A stretch of DNA of 39,055 nucleotides from Saprospiraceae bacterium (GCA_022841345.1 JALHRR010000047.1:1-39055); one strand, 5' to 3'. Counted from the stretch's first letter, positions 28,263-38,142 are shown. The notes: a model not told the origin generated them from the letters alone. Numbers and translations: made by a program.

Positions 28263-28291
28263 AAAAAGGGTAAGGCCAATGACCCTACCCC
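28263..28291 (-). terminator. Intrinsic terminator of the 788-residue metalloprotease gene
   Basis: On the minus strand a GGGTA...TACCC-type stem (GGGTAGGG against CCTTACCC, with one imperfect position) is followed by five T, about 30 bases past the stop codon. Confidence 0.65.
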
Positions 28292-28321
28292 TCCAAATTA
28301 AAATTGATCAAAGAGACTAGT

Positions 28322-30688
28322 TTAGTCCGCTTTGATAAATTTATAGTTCATGATTTGATTTTTATCCTTAATGATTAATATATACGGACCAGAAAGCATT
28401 GGTTTCACAGGTAAGGACATAAGATTTTCGCCTAACTGAGATGTGAAAGTTTGTTCCATTTGTAGTCTGCCCAGTAAATCCAATACCTGAACATGGATTT
28501 CTCCCTCTGCACCGGCAACAAAAGAAATATTCAAATCTTCATTTACCGGATTCGGAAACAACTTAATATCCGTCATTGCAAGCTCAGATCCACCTTCTCC
28601 CGGCAAGCCTGCCGTATTTGTAATATTAACAGTATAGTCTTCCACTTCTCCATACGGGAAGGTTTCACAGGAAGTAGGATATGCTGCCCATTTTACTTGT
28701 ACCCGAATCCTGGTAGTTCCTAATGTGGCAGATGAAGGAATTGTAAAACTGGATGACAAATTACTGGAACTGCTTGAAGTCCTGCTTACAATAAGTTCAC
28801 CTGTATCTGTGAAATCTCCATCACCATTGAGATCGAGATAAACTCTCCAGTATCTGGTTCCAGAACCATTAAATCCGGCTCTATAAGTAATGGTATGGCT
28901 GAAACCTCTTCTAAGATTCGTGCTCAGAGCGGTACCATTATAATACCCTCCATCGCTGTTCGAAGATCGGTCAATCGTTCCAACAGCCACTCTCCTGATC
29001 CACTCATATGTTGCTTCCTGACCTGCTGAAGCGCAGTAAGAAACACTTGAGGACTGAGTAGTGAATGTGATAGTAGCACTGTAGGCACCAGTATTGCTGC
29101 CACACAATGCCTGAACTCTCCAGTTATAACTTGTGCCGGGGGTCAAACTTGTAAAATTCACAGCTGTGCCTGTCACATTTATCTGAGACCATGTTCCCGA
29201 TGATGCCAGTTTGTATTGGAAATTATATGATGTAGCACCTGTCACAGCATTCCAGCCGGCACTTGCTGTTGTTGTAGTAATACTTGAGGTTACCAGACCT
29301 GAAGCTACTCCACAAGTACCTCCTCCACCACCTGTTGTACAGGAAGTACTCAGGCAAGTGACGGCGCTTACTCTGCTTCTGATCAAATTACCCGGCTGGG
29401 TACCGAAACCATTTGCAAGATTTATTCCATAACTTGTCAGGTGGCAATAACTCATTACTGTCCCTCCGCCCACGGGTGCAGGGCCCGGCGCACATCCGCC
29501 TTCTGTTGTATAGCAATTGTCCAGAGCGCCTCCTGACCATCCACACCACTGTGTGTGATTGGAGCCCAGGTTGTGACCCATCTCGTGCGTCATCACCATT
29601 ACTGTCCAGGAATAAGTCGGTACATTCTGGTATGTGGAGGCGATATTACTATAGGCATACTTATAGGTTGTACACATTGCATTCACCCAGGCCACTCCTC
29701 CCAGATTGTTTCCTCCCAGGGCAGCCAAATGGGCCAAATCACCATTAAAAGTGGTTCTTAAATTTCGGAATTGAGTTAATGCAGTACTTGCATTTGTTTT
29801 GCTGTAACTATCAGCTGAAGTCCAAACAAACACCTCGGAAATGGCTGTATTGATGCTTTCATTTGCATATAAAGTTGCCACATTATTATAGACCGCAGTG
29901 ATCCAATTTACAACATTTGTAACATTAGAGCCTTTGTTTTGATATAAAGAATAATCGCATTCAATATAGACTCTGACGCAATCTGATAAAGCTCTGTTGT
30001 TAAATCCATCATCATTGCTGTGACTTTCACCTACCCAATCTAACTCATCAGCTTTACATTCGAATGGGATGTTGGAAGTAAGATCCACATCGTTGTAAAA
30101 CACAAATGAGCCTTCCTCATCTTCCAAAGGATGAAGAACCATATTTCCTTGTTCGGAAGAAATCATTCCAACAATATGGCCCTGGTAAACCGTAAAAGCG
30201 GCAACTGAGCTGTAATCTCCCTTCACGATACCACGATAGAAAACAGCTTCGTCAATGTACATGTCTTCATCTGAATCAGAAGTTCGCACTACAAAATCAT
30301 TTGTGACTGATTTAGATTGAATCAGATCAACTTTCCAAATTTTTCCGGCAGCATCCTGCAACTGCAGTTCTACATACTCAGGTCTGTCTGAAAGAAAACT
30401 TTCCAGTGATTCACGCTGTATTTGCAAAATAGCAGACTGTTTCAGACCACCATCAAATGTCTCATTCACGCGGCTGACCCTGAAAGGAGTTTGGATTTGA
30501 AACTGACTTCGGGCACTTCGGGCATCAAATACCATTTGGGCGATTGGTTTCATCTCATCATTTAAAGCTTTGTGGCTGGCTATTCCAAAAACTTTGGCTG
30601 AATTTTTAACGGGATTTTCTGCAGCGGAGAGAACAGAAAGTGAGCTTGCTGCACAGAGGAGCAGCAAAAAATTGTACAATTTTTTCAT
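28322..30688 (-). CDS. T9SS-exported M12-like metalloprotease with one FN3 and a GEVED domain
   Basis: The 788-residue product has a signal peptide (about 1-22) and a propeptide-like region to about residue 230. The zincin domain has the motif HEMGHNLGSNH (His368, Glu369, His372, His378) and a Met-turn VMSYC, as in reprolysin-type (M12B-like) proteases. A Gly-rich linker leads to one fibronectin III domain (about 459-545), a GEVED domain (about 550-695; YWRVYLDLNGDGDFTD, then GEVEDYTVNI) and a T9SS sorting domain (about 705-788, with LFPNP). It should be exported and attached to the surface, cutting extracellular protein. The gene at 31035-35618 is a close paralogue. Its own promoter and terminator are likely, since the gap between the two is A+T-rich and about 345 bases long. 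Confidence 0.93.
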   Translation of the reverse strand: MKKLYNFLLLLCAASSLSVLSAAENPVKNSAKVFGIASHKALNDEMKPIAQMVFDARSARSQFQIQTPFRVSRVNETFDGGLKQSAILQIQRESLESFLSDRPEYVELQLQDAAGKIWKVDLIQSKSVTNDFVVRTSDSDEDMYIDEAVFYRGIVKGDYSSVAAFTVYQGHIVGMISSEQGNMVLHPLEDEEGSFVFYNDVDLTSNIPFECKADELDWVGESHSNDDGFNNRALSDCVRVYIECDYSLYQNKGSNVTNVVNWITAVYNNVATLYANESINTAISEVFVWTSADSYSKTNASTALTQFRNLRTTFNGDLAHLAALGGNNLGGVAWVNAMCTTYKYAYSNIASTYQNVPTYSWTVMVMTHEMGHNLGSNHTQWCGWSGGALDNCYTTEGGCAPGPAPVGGGTVMSYCHLTSYGINLANGFGTQPGNLIRSRVSAVTCLSTSCTTGGGGGTCGVASGLVTSSITTTTASAGWNAVTGATSYNFQYKLASSGTWSQINVTGTAVNFTSLTPGTSYNWRVQALCGSNTGAYSATITFTTQSSSVSYCASAGQEATYEWIRRVAVGTIDRSSNSDGGYYNGTALSTNLRRGFSHTITYRAGFNGSGTRYWRVYLDLNGDGDFTDTGELIVSRTSSSSSNLSSSFTIPSSATLGTTRIRVQVKWAAYPTSCETFPYGEVEDYTVNITNTAGLPGEGGSELAMTDIKLFPNPVNEDLNISFVAGAEGEIHVQVLDLLGRLQMEQTFTSQLGENLMSLPVKPMLSGPYILIIKDKNQIMNYKFIKAD

Positions 30689-30978
30689 GCGCTTAGATTT
30701 AGGGTTTTAAATAAGGTATAACCCTTTAAAGTTAAGGCACGTTGGATGTTTTAGTACAAAAAAGTTAAATTATTTTTTAACATATATATTAAATAATAAT
30801 TACACTTATATAAGCTATAATTATAAATAATTATAAATTATAATTTAATGATATGTAATTTCTGAATACAAAAAATAATTGTATATATGCCTCTCAAAAT
30901 GTGACTCTTAGGCATGAACAACCTATTAGCTGATTTACAATGGATATTATATTCTAGAAACATCTTAATAATTTGTAT
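30689..30978. other. A+T-rich intergenic region, no gene seen
   Basis: The region between the two metalloprotease genes holds dense A+T-rich sequence with small inverted repeats (ATAATTAT and AATTATAA around 30820-30850). ACGTTGG at about 30740 is also found upstream of the paralogue at about 35670. No gene is supported. Confidence 0.5.
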
Positions 30979-31019
30979 AAAAAAAGGGTAGGACAAATCA
31001 TGTGCCCCACCCTTTTTTT
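30979..31019 (-). terminator. Strong intrinsic terminator of the 1527-residue metalloprotease gene
   Basis: Seven A, then GGGTAGG...CCCCACCC and eight T: a near-symmetric stem that could act in both directions. It lies about 15 bases past the stop codon at 31035. Confidence 0.8.
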
Positions 31020-31034
31020 TATGGTTATGAAATT

Positions 31035-34000
31035 TTATTCAGCTTTAATAAAGCGATAATTCCTGATCATTTTACCATTTTTCAAGATCAGAACATAGGG
31101 ACCGGATATTAACTCTGAAACAGTTATTGCAAATCGGTTATCTCCTTCCTGAGCATAGAATTCATCCTCTTTTAATATTCTTCCAAATAAATCCACAATT
31201 TGAACACTTACTTCAGAATCATTTGCGGACAGAAATGAAATATTGAGATCTTCTACTACTGGATTCGGGAACATTTTGACATCACTTATTACCTGTATTT
31301 CCTGGTCCCCATCAGAGGATGGTAATCCAAAAAGATTGGTTACATTAATCGTAAAGTCTTCAACTTCACCATTTGCAAAAGTTTCACATGGATTTCCGTA
31401 GGCATTGTATTTCGCCTGAATACGCATTCTGGTGGGTCCTAGCAGCGCAGTTGTCGGGATGACAAATGTGGTGTATAAATCACTGTTGCTATTAGTAAAT
31501 CTGCTTGCCAATAGTTCTCCCTGATCATCAAAGTCCCCATCCTGATTCAAATCAAGCCACATTCTCCAATACAATGTTCTTGCAGCTCCACTGAAACTTG
31601 CTCTGTGTATTAGGGTCTGACTGCGACTTCTCGGCACATCGCTGCTCATGGCTGTAGCATCAAAATACCCACCATCATTTCCTGAGTTTCTGTTTAATGT
31701 ACCTACAGAAACTCTGCTTATCCATTCAATAGAAGCATTTTGACCAGAAGAGCTGCAGTATCCACTACTACCTTGCTCCTGCTCAGTTGTGAAGCTAAAT
31801 GTAGAGCTAAACGCACTTGAATTGGTGGCACAGTTAGTTTTTACCCTGTAATTGTAAGTTGAGTTTGCCGTGAGCAAACTCAGATTGTGAAAGGTATTGG
31901 TGACACTCACAGGTATCCAAATTGAGGCGCTAGCCAGTTTATATTCCAAAGTATAAGAAACAGCCCCACTAACAGCTGTCCAGCTTAGCTGGGCCTGATT
32001 TGTGGTGATATTGGATGCAAAAAGACCGGTAGGTACATTGCATGCTGAGCTTGAATTAACAGTAGTGAAATTACTTGTTGCACTAAATGCACTGTTGCTA
32101 CTATTGCACACTGTCTGAATTCTGACATTATAGGTGGAATTAGACAATAAAGAACTCAGATTAATACTTGTCACGGAAACATTTGATTGTGACCAGGTTC
32201 CTGAAGAAGCTAATTTATATTCCACATTGTAAGAAATAGCACCTGTAACCGCCACCCAGCTGACTGTAGCACTATTAGCAGAAATATTTGACACACTTAT
32301 ACCTGTAGGGGTATTGCAGGTTGAGCTTGAATTAAGTGTTGTAAAGTTCAAAACAGTGCCAAAAGCACCGCTGCCACTATTACATACCGCCTGGATTCTC
32401 ACGTTATAAGTGGAATTTGAAGCAAGCGAGGTCAGGTTGGTATTGGTTCCTGTGACATTCACAAGTGTCCAGGTGCTTGCACTTGAAAGTTTATACTCAA
32501 CATTATATGAGACAGCGCCACTAACAGGAGACCAGCTAAGAGTAGCAGCCGATGAGGTAATATTTGATGAATTTAAACCGGAGACAGTACCACATGACCC
32601 GCCACCTGATGATGTTCTGAAGGATGAAGTTATACTATATTGACTGGTACTCCCTCCGCAAACTGTCTGGACTCTCCAATTGTACTGAGCTCCACCTGTA
32701 AGTCCTGTGAGATTAACAGAATTTGTGTTGGTTGTCGCAACAGTCCAGTTACTTGCTGATGTGATTTTATATTCTACAATGTATGAGCTGGCCCCACTTA
32801 CAGCTGCCCATGTAAGACTTGCTGTAGATGATGTTACATTCGAAGAATTCAGATTGGCAGGTGCATTGCAAGGACCTCCGTTCAATGTTGTGAATGTCGA
32901 GCTAAGGCTAAATTCACTTGAGCTTGCTGAACAGACTGTTTTAACTCTCCAGTCATAGGAAGAACCTGGCAATAAGGAAGACAAAACAGTATTGTTTCCT
33001 GCGACAGGAACCTGAGACCAGGTGCCGGCACCTGACAATTTATATTCAACAATATAAGAGTTGGCGTCACTCACAACATTCCAGCTTAAGCTAACTGAAC
33101 TTGCCGTAATGTTTGAAGCATTGAGCCCGGATGGTGCGTTACAAGTGGGTGCGCCTAAAGTTGTAAAATTCACAGCGGAACTTAATACGCTGGAGTTTTG
33201 CCCACAGATTGTTTGAATTCTCCAGTTGTAAACAGAATTTGGAGTAAGAGAACTTAATGATGCATTGTTAGACGCAGCATTTTGTTGTGACCATGTACCG
33301 GAGGATGATAATTTATATTCAACAATATATCCGGTAGCCCCGCTTACAGCGGTCCAACTCAAATTCACTGAAGTAGAAGTAATATTTGAAGAATTTAATC
33401 CGGTCGGGGCCTCACAAGTTGGATTATTTAAAGTTGTAAAATTTAAAATTGAACTTTGCTGACTACTGTTCACCCCACAAATGGTTCTGACTCTCCAGTT
33501 GTAGGTTGAATTGGGAATAAGAGAAGATACAGTGGCATTATTGGATGCTGCATTTTGTTGAGACCATATACTGGCAGAGGAAAGTTTATATTCGACAACA
33601 TAAGAAGAAGCCCCACTGACTGCTGACCAACTTAAGTTGACTGAATTTGTCGTAATGCCAGAAGACTGCAAACCGTCCGGAGCATTACAGCTTGGAACGC
33701 TTAAAGTTGTAAAGCTTAAAAAATTGCTGAATGCAGATGTACCATTTGAACATACAGTCTGAACTCTCCAGTTATAGATTGTATTTGCGAGAAGCGAACT
33801 TAAACTTACGCTGGTATTGGTGGTATTAAATTCAGTCCACACACTTGAAGATGCCAGTTTATACTGTACATTATAGGATAGGGCACCATTTACTGCTGTC
33901 CAGGAAACAGTGGAAGCATTTATTGAGATATTGGAGGTACTTAGTCCGGTTGGAGTGTTACAAACTGTTCCTCCTAATGTGGTAAATACGAAAGTGGGAC

Positions 34001-35618
34001 TAAAGCTACTATTACTGCCCGCACATACTGCCTGAACCCTGCAATTATATGTAGTTGCTGGTGACAAAGATGAAAAATTAGCTATTGTACCATTCAAAGT
34101 AGTCTGCGACCAGACGCTGGATGAAGCTAATTTATACTGAAAAACATAAGAAGAAGCTCCACTAACAGCATTCCATGAGATAGTGGCTGTGCTGGTGGTT
34201 ATATTGGAGCTGGAAAGGCCACCCGGAGTTTCACAAGTGCCTCCACCACCTCCACCGGTGCTTGTGCATGAAGGACTGAGACAGTTTACAGCAGAAACAC
34301 GGGATCTGATTTTGTTTCCGGGTTGAGTTCCGAACCCATGATTAAGATTAATGCCATTACTGGTAAGATGGCAATAACTCATGATTGTACCGCCACCAAC
34401 CGGGGCAGGACCTGGGCCACAAGAACCTTCGGTTGTATAACAATTATCCAATGCCCCACCTGACCAACCACACCATTGAGTGTGATTGGAACCAAGATTA
34501 TGGCCCATTTCATGTGTCATTACCATTACTGTCCAGGAATAGGTAGGGACATTCTGATAATTTGACGAAATATTGCTATACGCATACTTGTATGTTGTAC
34601 AAAGCGAGTTTAACCATGCAATACCGCCAAGGTTATTTCCGCCTAATGCTGCCAAATGAGCCAAATCTCCATTGAAGTTTGTTCGCAAGCTGCGAAATTG
34701 ATTTAAAGCTGTGGAGGCACTTGTTTTGCTATAAGGATCTGCAGTATTCCAGACAAAAACCTCAGAGATGGCCGTATTGATGCTTTCATTAGCATATAAG
34801 GTAGCTACATTATTATATACAGCTGTTATCCAGTTTACAACATTGGTGACATTTGATCCTTTATTTTGAAAGAGTGAATAATCACATTCAATATAAACTC
34901 TTACACAGTCGGATAAAGCTCTGGATCCAATTCCATCATCTTCAGTATGTTCAGGGCCCGACCACTCAAGGTCATCCATTCCGCATGTGAAAGGATTCTC
35001 TCCGTTTAAATCCTCATCATTATAAAAAATAAATGAACCGGCTTCTGATTCCAATGGATGGAGTACCATATTTCCGTTATCAGAACTAATCATTCCTATA
35101 ATATTTCCTTCAAATATGCTGAAAGCTGCTACTGAATTGTAATCACCTTTTATAACACCTCTGTAAAAGATACCACCATCAATGAAAACTGGTTCACCAC
35201 CTGAGGAAGCAGTCGTGACAACGAAATCATTACTTACGCTCTGAGTACGGTATAGATCCAATGACCAGGTTTTACCGGAAGCATCTTCCAGCTGAAGCTC
35301 GATGAAATCAGACCGCTCTTGCAGCATGTTCTGGACTGCACCTTCTTTCAGTTGAAGAATAGAAGATTGCCTGACACCGCTCCTAAATGAATCATTATTA
35401 CGTATAACATTTAAGGGCTTTTGAATAGTGAAGTTATTTCTGGAAGATCTGGCTTCATAAACCTGACGGGCAACTGGCTTTAAATCATCGTTTATTGCTT
35501 TTTTTGCCGAAATTCCAAACACTTTGGCTTGTTTGGAGCTGGGGTTAATATTGGAATAACCCTGAGAAAAACTAAATACTGCGAATACACACAGCAACCA
35601 TTTAGAGAACTGGTTCAT
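31035..35618 (-). CDS. T9SS-exported M12-like metalloprotease with nine FN3 repeats and a GEVED domain
   Basis: The product has 1527 residues. Residues 1-460 align almost column by column with the paralogue at 28322-30688: a signal peptide (about 1-22), a propeptide, and a zincin domain with HEMGHNLGSNH (His369, Glu370, His373, His379) and the Met-turn IMSYC. After the Gly-rich linker come nine fibronectin III repeats of about 91 residues (each starts C-x-x-P/V-x-x-L/I, then SW.AV.GA.SY..EYKL..., then YN.RVQT.C). A GEVED domain (about 1285-1425) and a T9SS domain (LFGRIL region, FPNP) follow. One repeat set probably reaches out from the surface to bind substrate. Active-site residues are intact, so it should be active. 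Confidence 0.93.
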   Translation of the reverse strand: MNQFSKWLLCVFAVFSFSQGYSNINPSSKQAKVFGISAKKAINDDLKPVARQVYEARSSRNNFTIQKPLNVIRNNDSFRSGVRQSSILQLKEGAVQNMLQERSDFIELQLEDASGKTWSLDLYRTQSVSNDFVVTTASSGGEPVFIDGGIFYRGVIKGDYNSVAAFSIFEGNIIGMISSDNGNMVLHPLESEAGSFIFYNDEDLNGENPFTCGMDDLEWSGPEHTEDDGIGSRALSDCVRVYIECDYSLFQNKGSNVTNVVNWITAVYNNVATLYANESINTAISEVFVWNTADPYSKTSASTALNQFRSLRTNFNGDLAHLAALGGNNLGGIAWLNSLCTTYKYAYSNISSNYQNVPTYSWTVMVMTHEMGHNLGSNHTQWCGWSGGALDNCYTTEGSCGPGPAPVGGGTIMSYCHLTSNGINLNHGFGTQPGNKIRSRVSAVNCLSPSCTSTGGGGGGTCETPGGLSSSNITTSTATISWNAVSGASSYVFQYKLASSSVWSQTTLNGTIANFSSLSPATTYNCRVQAVCAGSNSSFSPTFVFTTLGGTVCNTPTGLSTSNISINASTVSWTAVNGALSYNVQYKLASSSVWTEFNTTNTSVSLSSLLANTIYNWRVQTVCSNGTSAFSNFLSFTTLSVPSCNAPDGLQSSGITTNSVNLSWSAVSGASSYVVEYKLSSASIWSQQNAASNNATVSSLIPNSTYNWRVRTICGVNSSQQSSILNFTTLNNPTCEAPTGLNSSNITSTSVNLSWTAVSGATGYIVEYKLSSSGTWSQQNAASNNASLSSLTPNSVYNWRIQTICGQNSSVLSSAVNFTTLGAPTCNAPSGLNASNITASSVSLSWNVVSDANSYIVEYKLSGAGTWSQVPVAGNNTVLSSLLPGSSYDWRVKTVCSASSSEFSLSSTFTTLNGGPCNAPANLNSSNVTSSTASLTWAAVSGASSYIVEYKITSASNWTVATTNTNSVNLTGLTGGAQYNWRVQTVCGGSTSQYSITSSFRTSSGGGSCGTVSGLNSSNITSSAATLSWSPVSGAVSYNVEYKLSSASTWTLVNVTGTNTNLTSLASNSTYNVRIQAVCNSGSGAFGTVLNFTTLNSSSTCNTPTGISVSNISANSATVSWVAVTGAISYNVEYKLASSGTWSQSNVSVTSINLSSLLSNSTYNVRIQTVCNSSNSAFSATSNFTTVNSSSACNVPTGLFASNITTNQAQLSWTAVSGAVSYTLEYKLASASIWIPVSVTNTFHNLSLLTANSTYNYRVKTNCATNSSAFSSTFSFTTEQEQGSSGYCSSSGQNASIEWISRVSVGTLNRNSGNDGGYFDATAMSSDVPRSRSQTLIHRASFSGAARTLYWRMWLDLNQDGDFDDQGELLASRFTNSNSDLYTTFVIPTTALLGPTRMRIQAKYNAYGNPCETFANGEVEDFTINVTNLFGLPSSDGDQEIQVISDVKMFPNPVVEDLNISFLSANDSEVSVQIVDLFGRILKEDEFYAQEGDNRFAITVSELISGPYVLILKNGKMIRNYRFIKAE
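31785..34235 (-). repeat. Nine tandem FN3-coding repeats, about 272 bp each
   Basis: The central part of the large metalloprotease gene is a nine-unit array. Unit starts are marked by Cys codons of the C-x-x-P/V-x-x-L/I motif. Similarity is high at protein level but clearly lower at DNA level, so the array is not a recent expansion throughout; units 3 to 5 look closest to each other. Confidence 0.8.
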
Positions 35619-36047
35619 GCACTATGATTAAGGTTAATAAAGACTTGATAACTGGAAGTGGCTCCTTAACGTTGGTTTTATACCCTGATATTGTTAAATA
35701 AATATCAAAATATTCATATTAATTAATTATTAATACGTAAGTATTAGTTAATTAATATCATAACAAAGAGACAATCCGCTATCTTATTACGCGGTGTAAA
35801 TATAGTAATCTTTATAACTCTGTGATAGCCAGATATGTATTTAGAATTAAATTAATAGCCAGGAGTCATCATTGGTTAGAATATCGATTTACGTCAACTT
35901 TACTTCTTTAATCTGAGGATTATCACAGCTAATGCCCCTCAGAAAAGGAATCAATAAAATACCAAGCTTACATAAAAGTCAACTGTCTGCTTTTGAAAGT
36001 ATGCCATTAATTGATTTTTATGACAATGGCTTTTCCATCACGAATTT
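35619..36047. other. Intergenic region with a long A+T inverted repeat, no gene seen
   Basis: About 430 bases without a supported gene lie upstream of the large metalloprotease. An inverted repeat at 35716-35758 has 11-bp outer arms (ATATTAATTAA/TTAATTAATAT) and inner AATAC/GTATT around GTAA; it could be a hairpin or a regulatory site. ACGTTGG at 35672-35678 is shared with the region before the paralogue. Confidence 0.45.
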
Positions 36048-36968
36048 CTATTTTATATGTTGCATAATCCAGGAATGGAAAGGAGAAACCCTGGTCCATT
36101 CCATAGTCTGGCCATAATATCCGGTCGCTAATAATTGTTGGACGTCTACTCCCCCACCGGCGCATATTCCGATTAATTCCCATTTATTATTCTTTAACCT
36201 GAATAAAGGTCCTCCACTGTCTCCGCCCGAGGTAATATATTCAAGTGGTCTGGGATTTGCATCGCCCATTTTGTTACAATCGCTTCTATCAGGATGATCA
36301 AAATCGCTTAATAATATTGTCCTTTTACCCAAAATTTCCAAGCCTCCAATGCTGTCTATAACATTTTGGCCTGCAATTTTCTGATTTTTTTGACCCACCG
36401 ATGCAATATCATCAGCAATCCCCGAAGCTCCATAGCCTACACCTGTTACATCCGCTCCAAGTTCATCAAATGCTCTATTGATGCTAACCGGGTTTATATT
36501 TTTTAATGAAGTTTTTAATTCAAGTATTGCAAGGTCGCAACTACCGGCGGTGGCAGAATCCAGGTAACCAGGATGCAAATAGATTTTTTTAACTCCCACT
36601 TTTTCACCATTGATTAAAATATATACTTTAGATGGATCTACCTCTCTTTCATTATATGGAACATTTGAGATCATATTGGTGCCATTATAATTAATGGTAT
36701 CCTGCCGATAATCGCTTTCCATAAATACATGAGCAGCAGATAATACAAACTTGTCGTGAATCAATACGCATGACCCACTTGCGGAAGTGTCAATGCAGAC
36801 CAGTCCTGCAGCATCAAATTGCTTTGATCTTGCCAACTTCAGGTATTCTTTTTCATCAACATCATGTCTTATGATACCTGAGAAAAAAATGATTAATGAT
36901 CCAACTGCAATAAGGAAGCTAAAGGTTAGATTTTTATTCATAAGTGAATTGCAATGGTTTAATTTCAT
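36048..36968 (-). CDS. Trypsin-like (S1 family) serine protease
   Basis: The product has 306 residues from the ATG at 36968, which overlaps the TAA of the preceding gene as TAATG; the ATG at 36941 gives a neater signal peptide (MNKNLTFSFLIAVGSLIIFF) and may be the real start. The chymotrypsin-fold triad is visible: His80 in VLSAAHV, Asp145 in CDLAILEL and Ser251 in GGDSGGPLF (numbering from 36968). The hydrophobic N-terminus (about residues 14-33) is a signal peptide or anchor, so it works in the periplasm or outside. There is no PDZ domain and no sorting domain. Its substrate is unknown. It is coupled to the four-helix membrane protein gene upstream. Confidence 0.88.
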   Translation of the reverse strand: MKLNHCNSLMNKNLTFSFLIAVGSLIIFFSGIIRHDVDEKEYLKLARSKQFDAAGLVCIDTSASGSCVLIHDKFVLSAAHVFMESDYRQDTINYNGTNMISNVPYNEREVDPSKVYILINGEKVGVKKIYLHPGYLDSATAGSCDLAILELKTSLKNINPVSINRAFDELGADVTGVGYGASGIADDIASVGQKNQKIAGQNVIDSIGGLEILGKRTILLSDFDHPDRSDCNKMGDANPRPLEYITSGGDSGGPLFRLKNNKWELIGICAGGGVDVQQLLATGYYGQTMEWTRVSPFHSWIMQHIK

Positions 36969-37366
36969 TAACTCTTAGTAAGCATTTTGCTTTCCAACCA
37001 TATCAGAATACAAATGATAATCATTTCAAGCACAAAATAAGTCAATCCCACCAATGTCACAACTGGAAAATAATAAACAACTAATCCGGCTGTCAACATG
37101 CAATATAATGCATTTGCTGTCATGATGATTTTCAGAAAGGGTTTCCAATTCTGAATTGAAAAAAAATAACAAGTGAATGAGTAGAGAGCAAAAACAACAG
37201 CTATCAGAGCCAGGACATACAAGGTATGAAGAGGCATTCCGAATGAATCTTGAAAACTTGGAATGATGATTCCCAGACCTGTAGCACTGACTAATGCTCC
37301 GCATCCGTCCATTATAAAAATGCGTCCGGGGTCCTTTTTAAAAAATTTGCTGACAGTTGAAAACAT
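36968..37366 (-). CDS. Four-helix integral membrane protein, unknown function
   Basis: The product has 132 residues with four predicted transmembrane helices (about 18-35, 45-68, 77-99 and 104-126), each a long hydrophobic run. It starts with a short basic segment (KFFKKDPG) and the sequence IFIMDGCGALVSA, a pattern I recognise from small Bacteroidota membrane proteins of unknown role. No catalytic or ligand-binding motif is seen. Its stop overlaps the start of the S1 protease gene by one base (TAATG), which suggests translational coupling. The redoxin lipoprotein gene lies 36 bases upstream. Confidence 0.8.
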   Translation of the reverse strand: MFSTVSKFFKKDPGRIFIMDGCGALVSATGLGIIIPSFQDSFGMPLHTLYVLALIAVVFALYSFTCYFFSIQNWKPFLKIIMTANALYCMLTAGLVVYYFPVVTLVGLTYFVLEMIIICILIWLESKMLTKS

Positions 37367-37402
37367 CCGGAAAGTGATTTTTATATCTAATTGATTTGTA
37401 GT

Positions 37403-37984
37403 CTAAAGTAAAGACTTTAAATCAGCAATAACTTCATTTAAATTCTTTTCACTTATGTGCCCCAAAGTCTGCACAATTTTCCCTTCACGGTCGACGAGGA
37501 AGCTGGCGGGGTATCCGAAAGGATTTTGAAAACTTCCCCTCAGCAAATCCTTTCCATTTACCACGTGATCAAATTTCCATGGGTGATCCAGAAGGAATGA
37601 CTCAATCTCCTCTTTTGAGTCTTTGCCAATTGTGAGAAAATAGAAATCATTTGTACCAAGGGAATCTACTAATTGATTCAAATGAGGAATTTCCTCAACA
37701 CAAGGCGGACATGCTTCAAACCAAAAATTGATTAGTCCGGGTTTTCCTGAGAAATAGCTTCTATCAACTTTGTTTCCAGAGGTTGTGAAGGTTTTAATCT
37801 CCGGAATACTGCATCCGATAACACAGTCTTTGGGTATAAAACCAATTAATGTAGTATCCTTTTGAATTTCTTTTTTGACTGCTTCTATGCAATTATCTAT
37901 TGCAGTTTGATAAGTCACTGGAGCTTTCCTTGAACAAGCAGCAGAAAGCAAAACGAGAATGACCAGAGTAAAATGATTTTCCAT
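37403..37984 (-). CDS. TlpA-like thioredoxin-fold lipoprotein
   Basis: The product has 193 residues. A lipobox (LLSAAC, Cys17) anchors it to a membrane on the periplasmic side. Residues about 60-193 form a redoxin/AhpC-TSA-type thioredoxin fold with INFWFEACPPCVEEIP (Cys92 and Cys95, CPPC), the cis-Pro loop YPASFLVDREGKI and the final helix. Three more Cys (32, 54, 58) lie between lipobox and fold, which is unusual for TlpA and may be a second disulfide. TlpA-like proteins in Bacteroidota reduce or rearrange disulfides in exported proteins. It is the first gene of the minus-strand group with the four-helix protein and S1 protease. Confidence 0.88.
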   Translation of the reverse strand: MENHFTLVILVLLSAACSRKAPVTYQTAIDNCIEAVKKEIQKDTTLIGFIPKDCVIGCSIPEIKTFTTSGNKVDRSYFSGKPGLINFWFEACPPCVEEIPHLNQLVDSLGTNDFYFLTIGKDSKEEIESFLLDHPWKFDHVVNGKDLLRGSFQNPFGYPASFLVDREGKIVQTLGHISEKNLNEVIADLKSLL

Positions 37985-38142
37985 AACTGGAATTGTGTGA
38001 GCTTAAATTGAAGCTGAATATACTTAAGCATTCAAATTGTTACTCATTCCGATTGTCTGAATTTTAATTATTTTTAAAATAAAATCCGTCTTTATAATTG
38101 TAAAACCAGGACCCTGCTGTTTAAAAGCTACAATTTTTAAAT

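Noticed and set aside
31785-34235. Periodic sequence of about 272 bp as a non-coding satellite
   Set aside because: It is in frame within one long gene, and units translate to fibronectin III domains with protein-level conservation.
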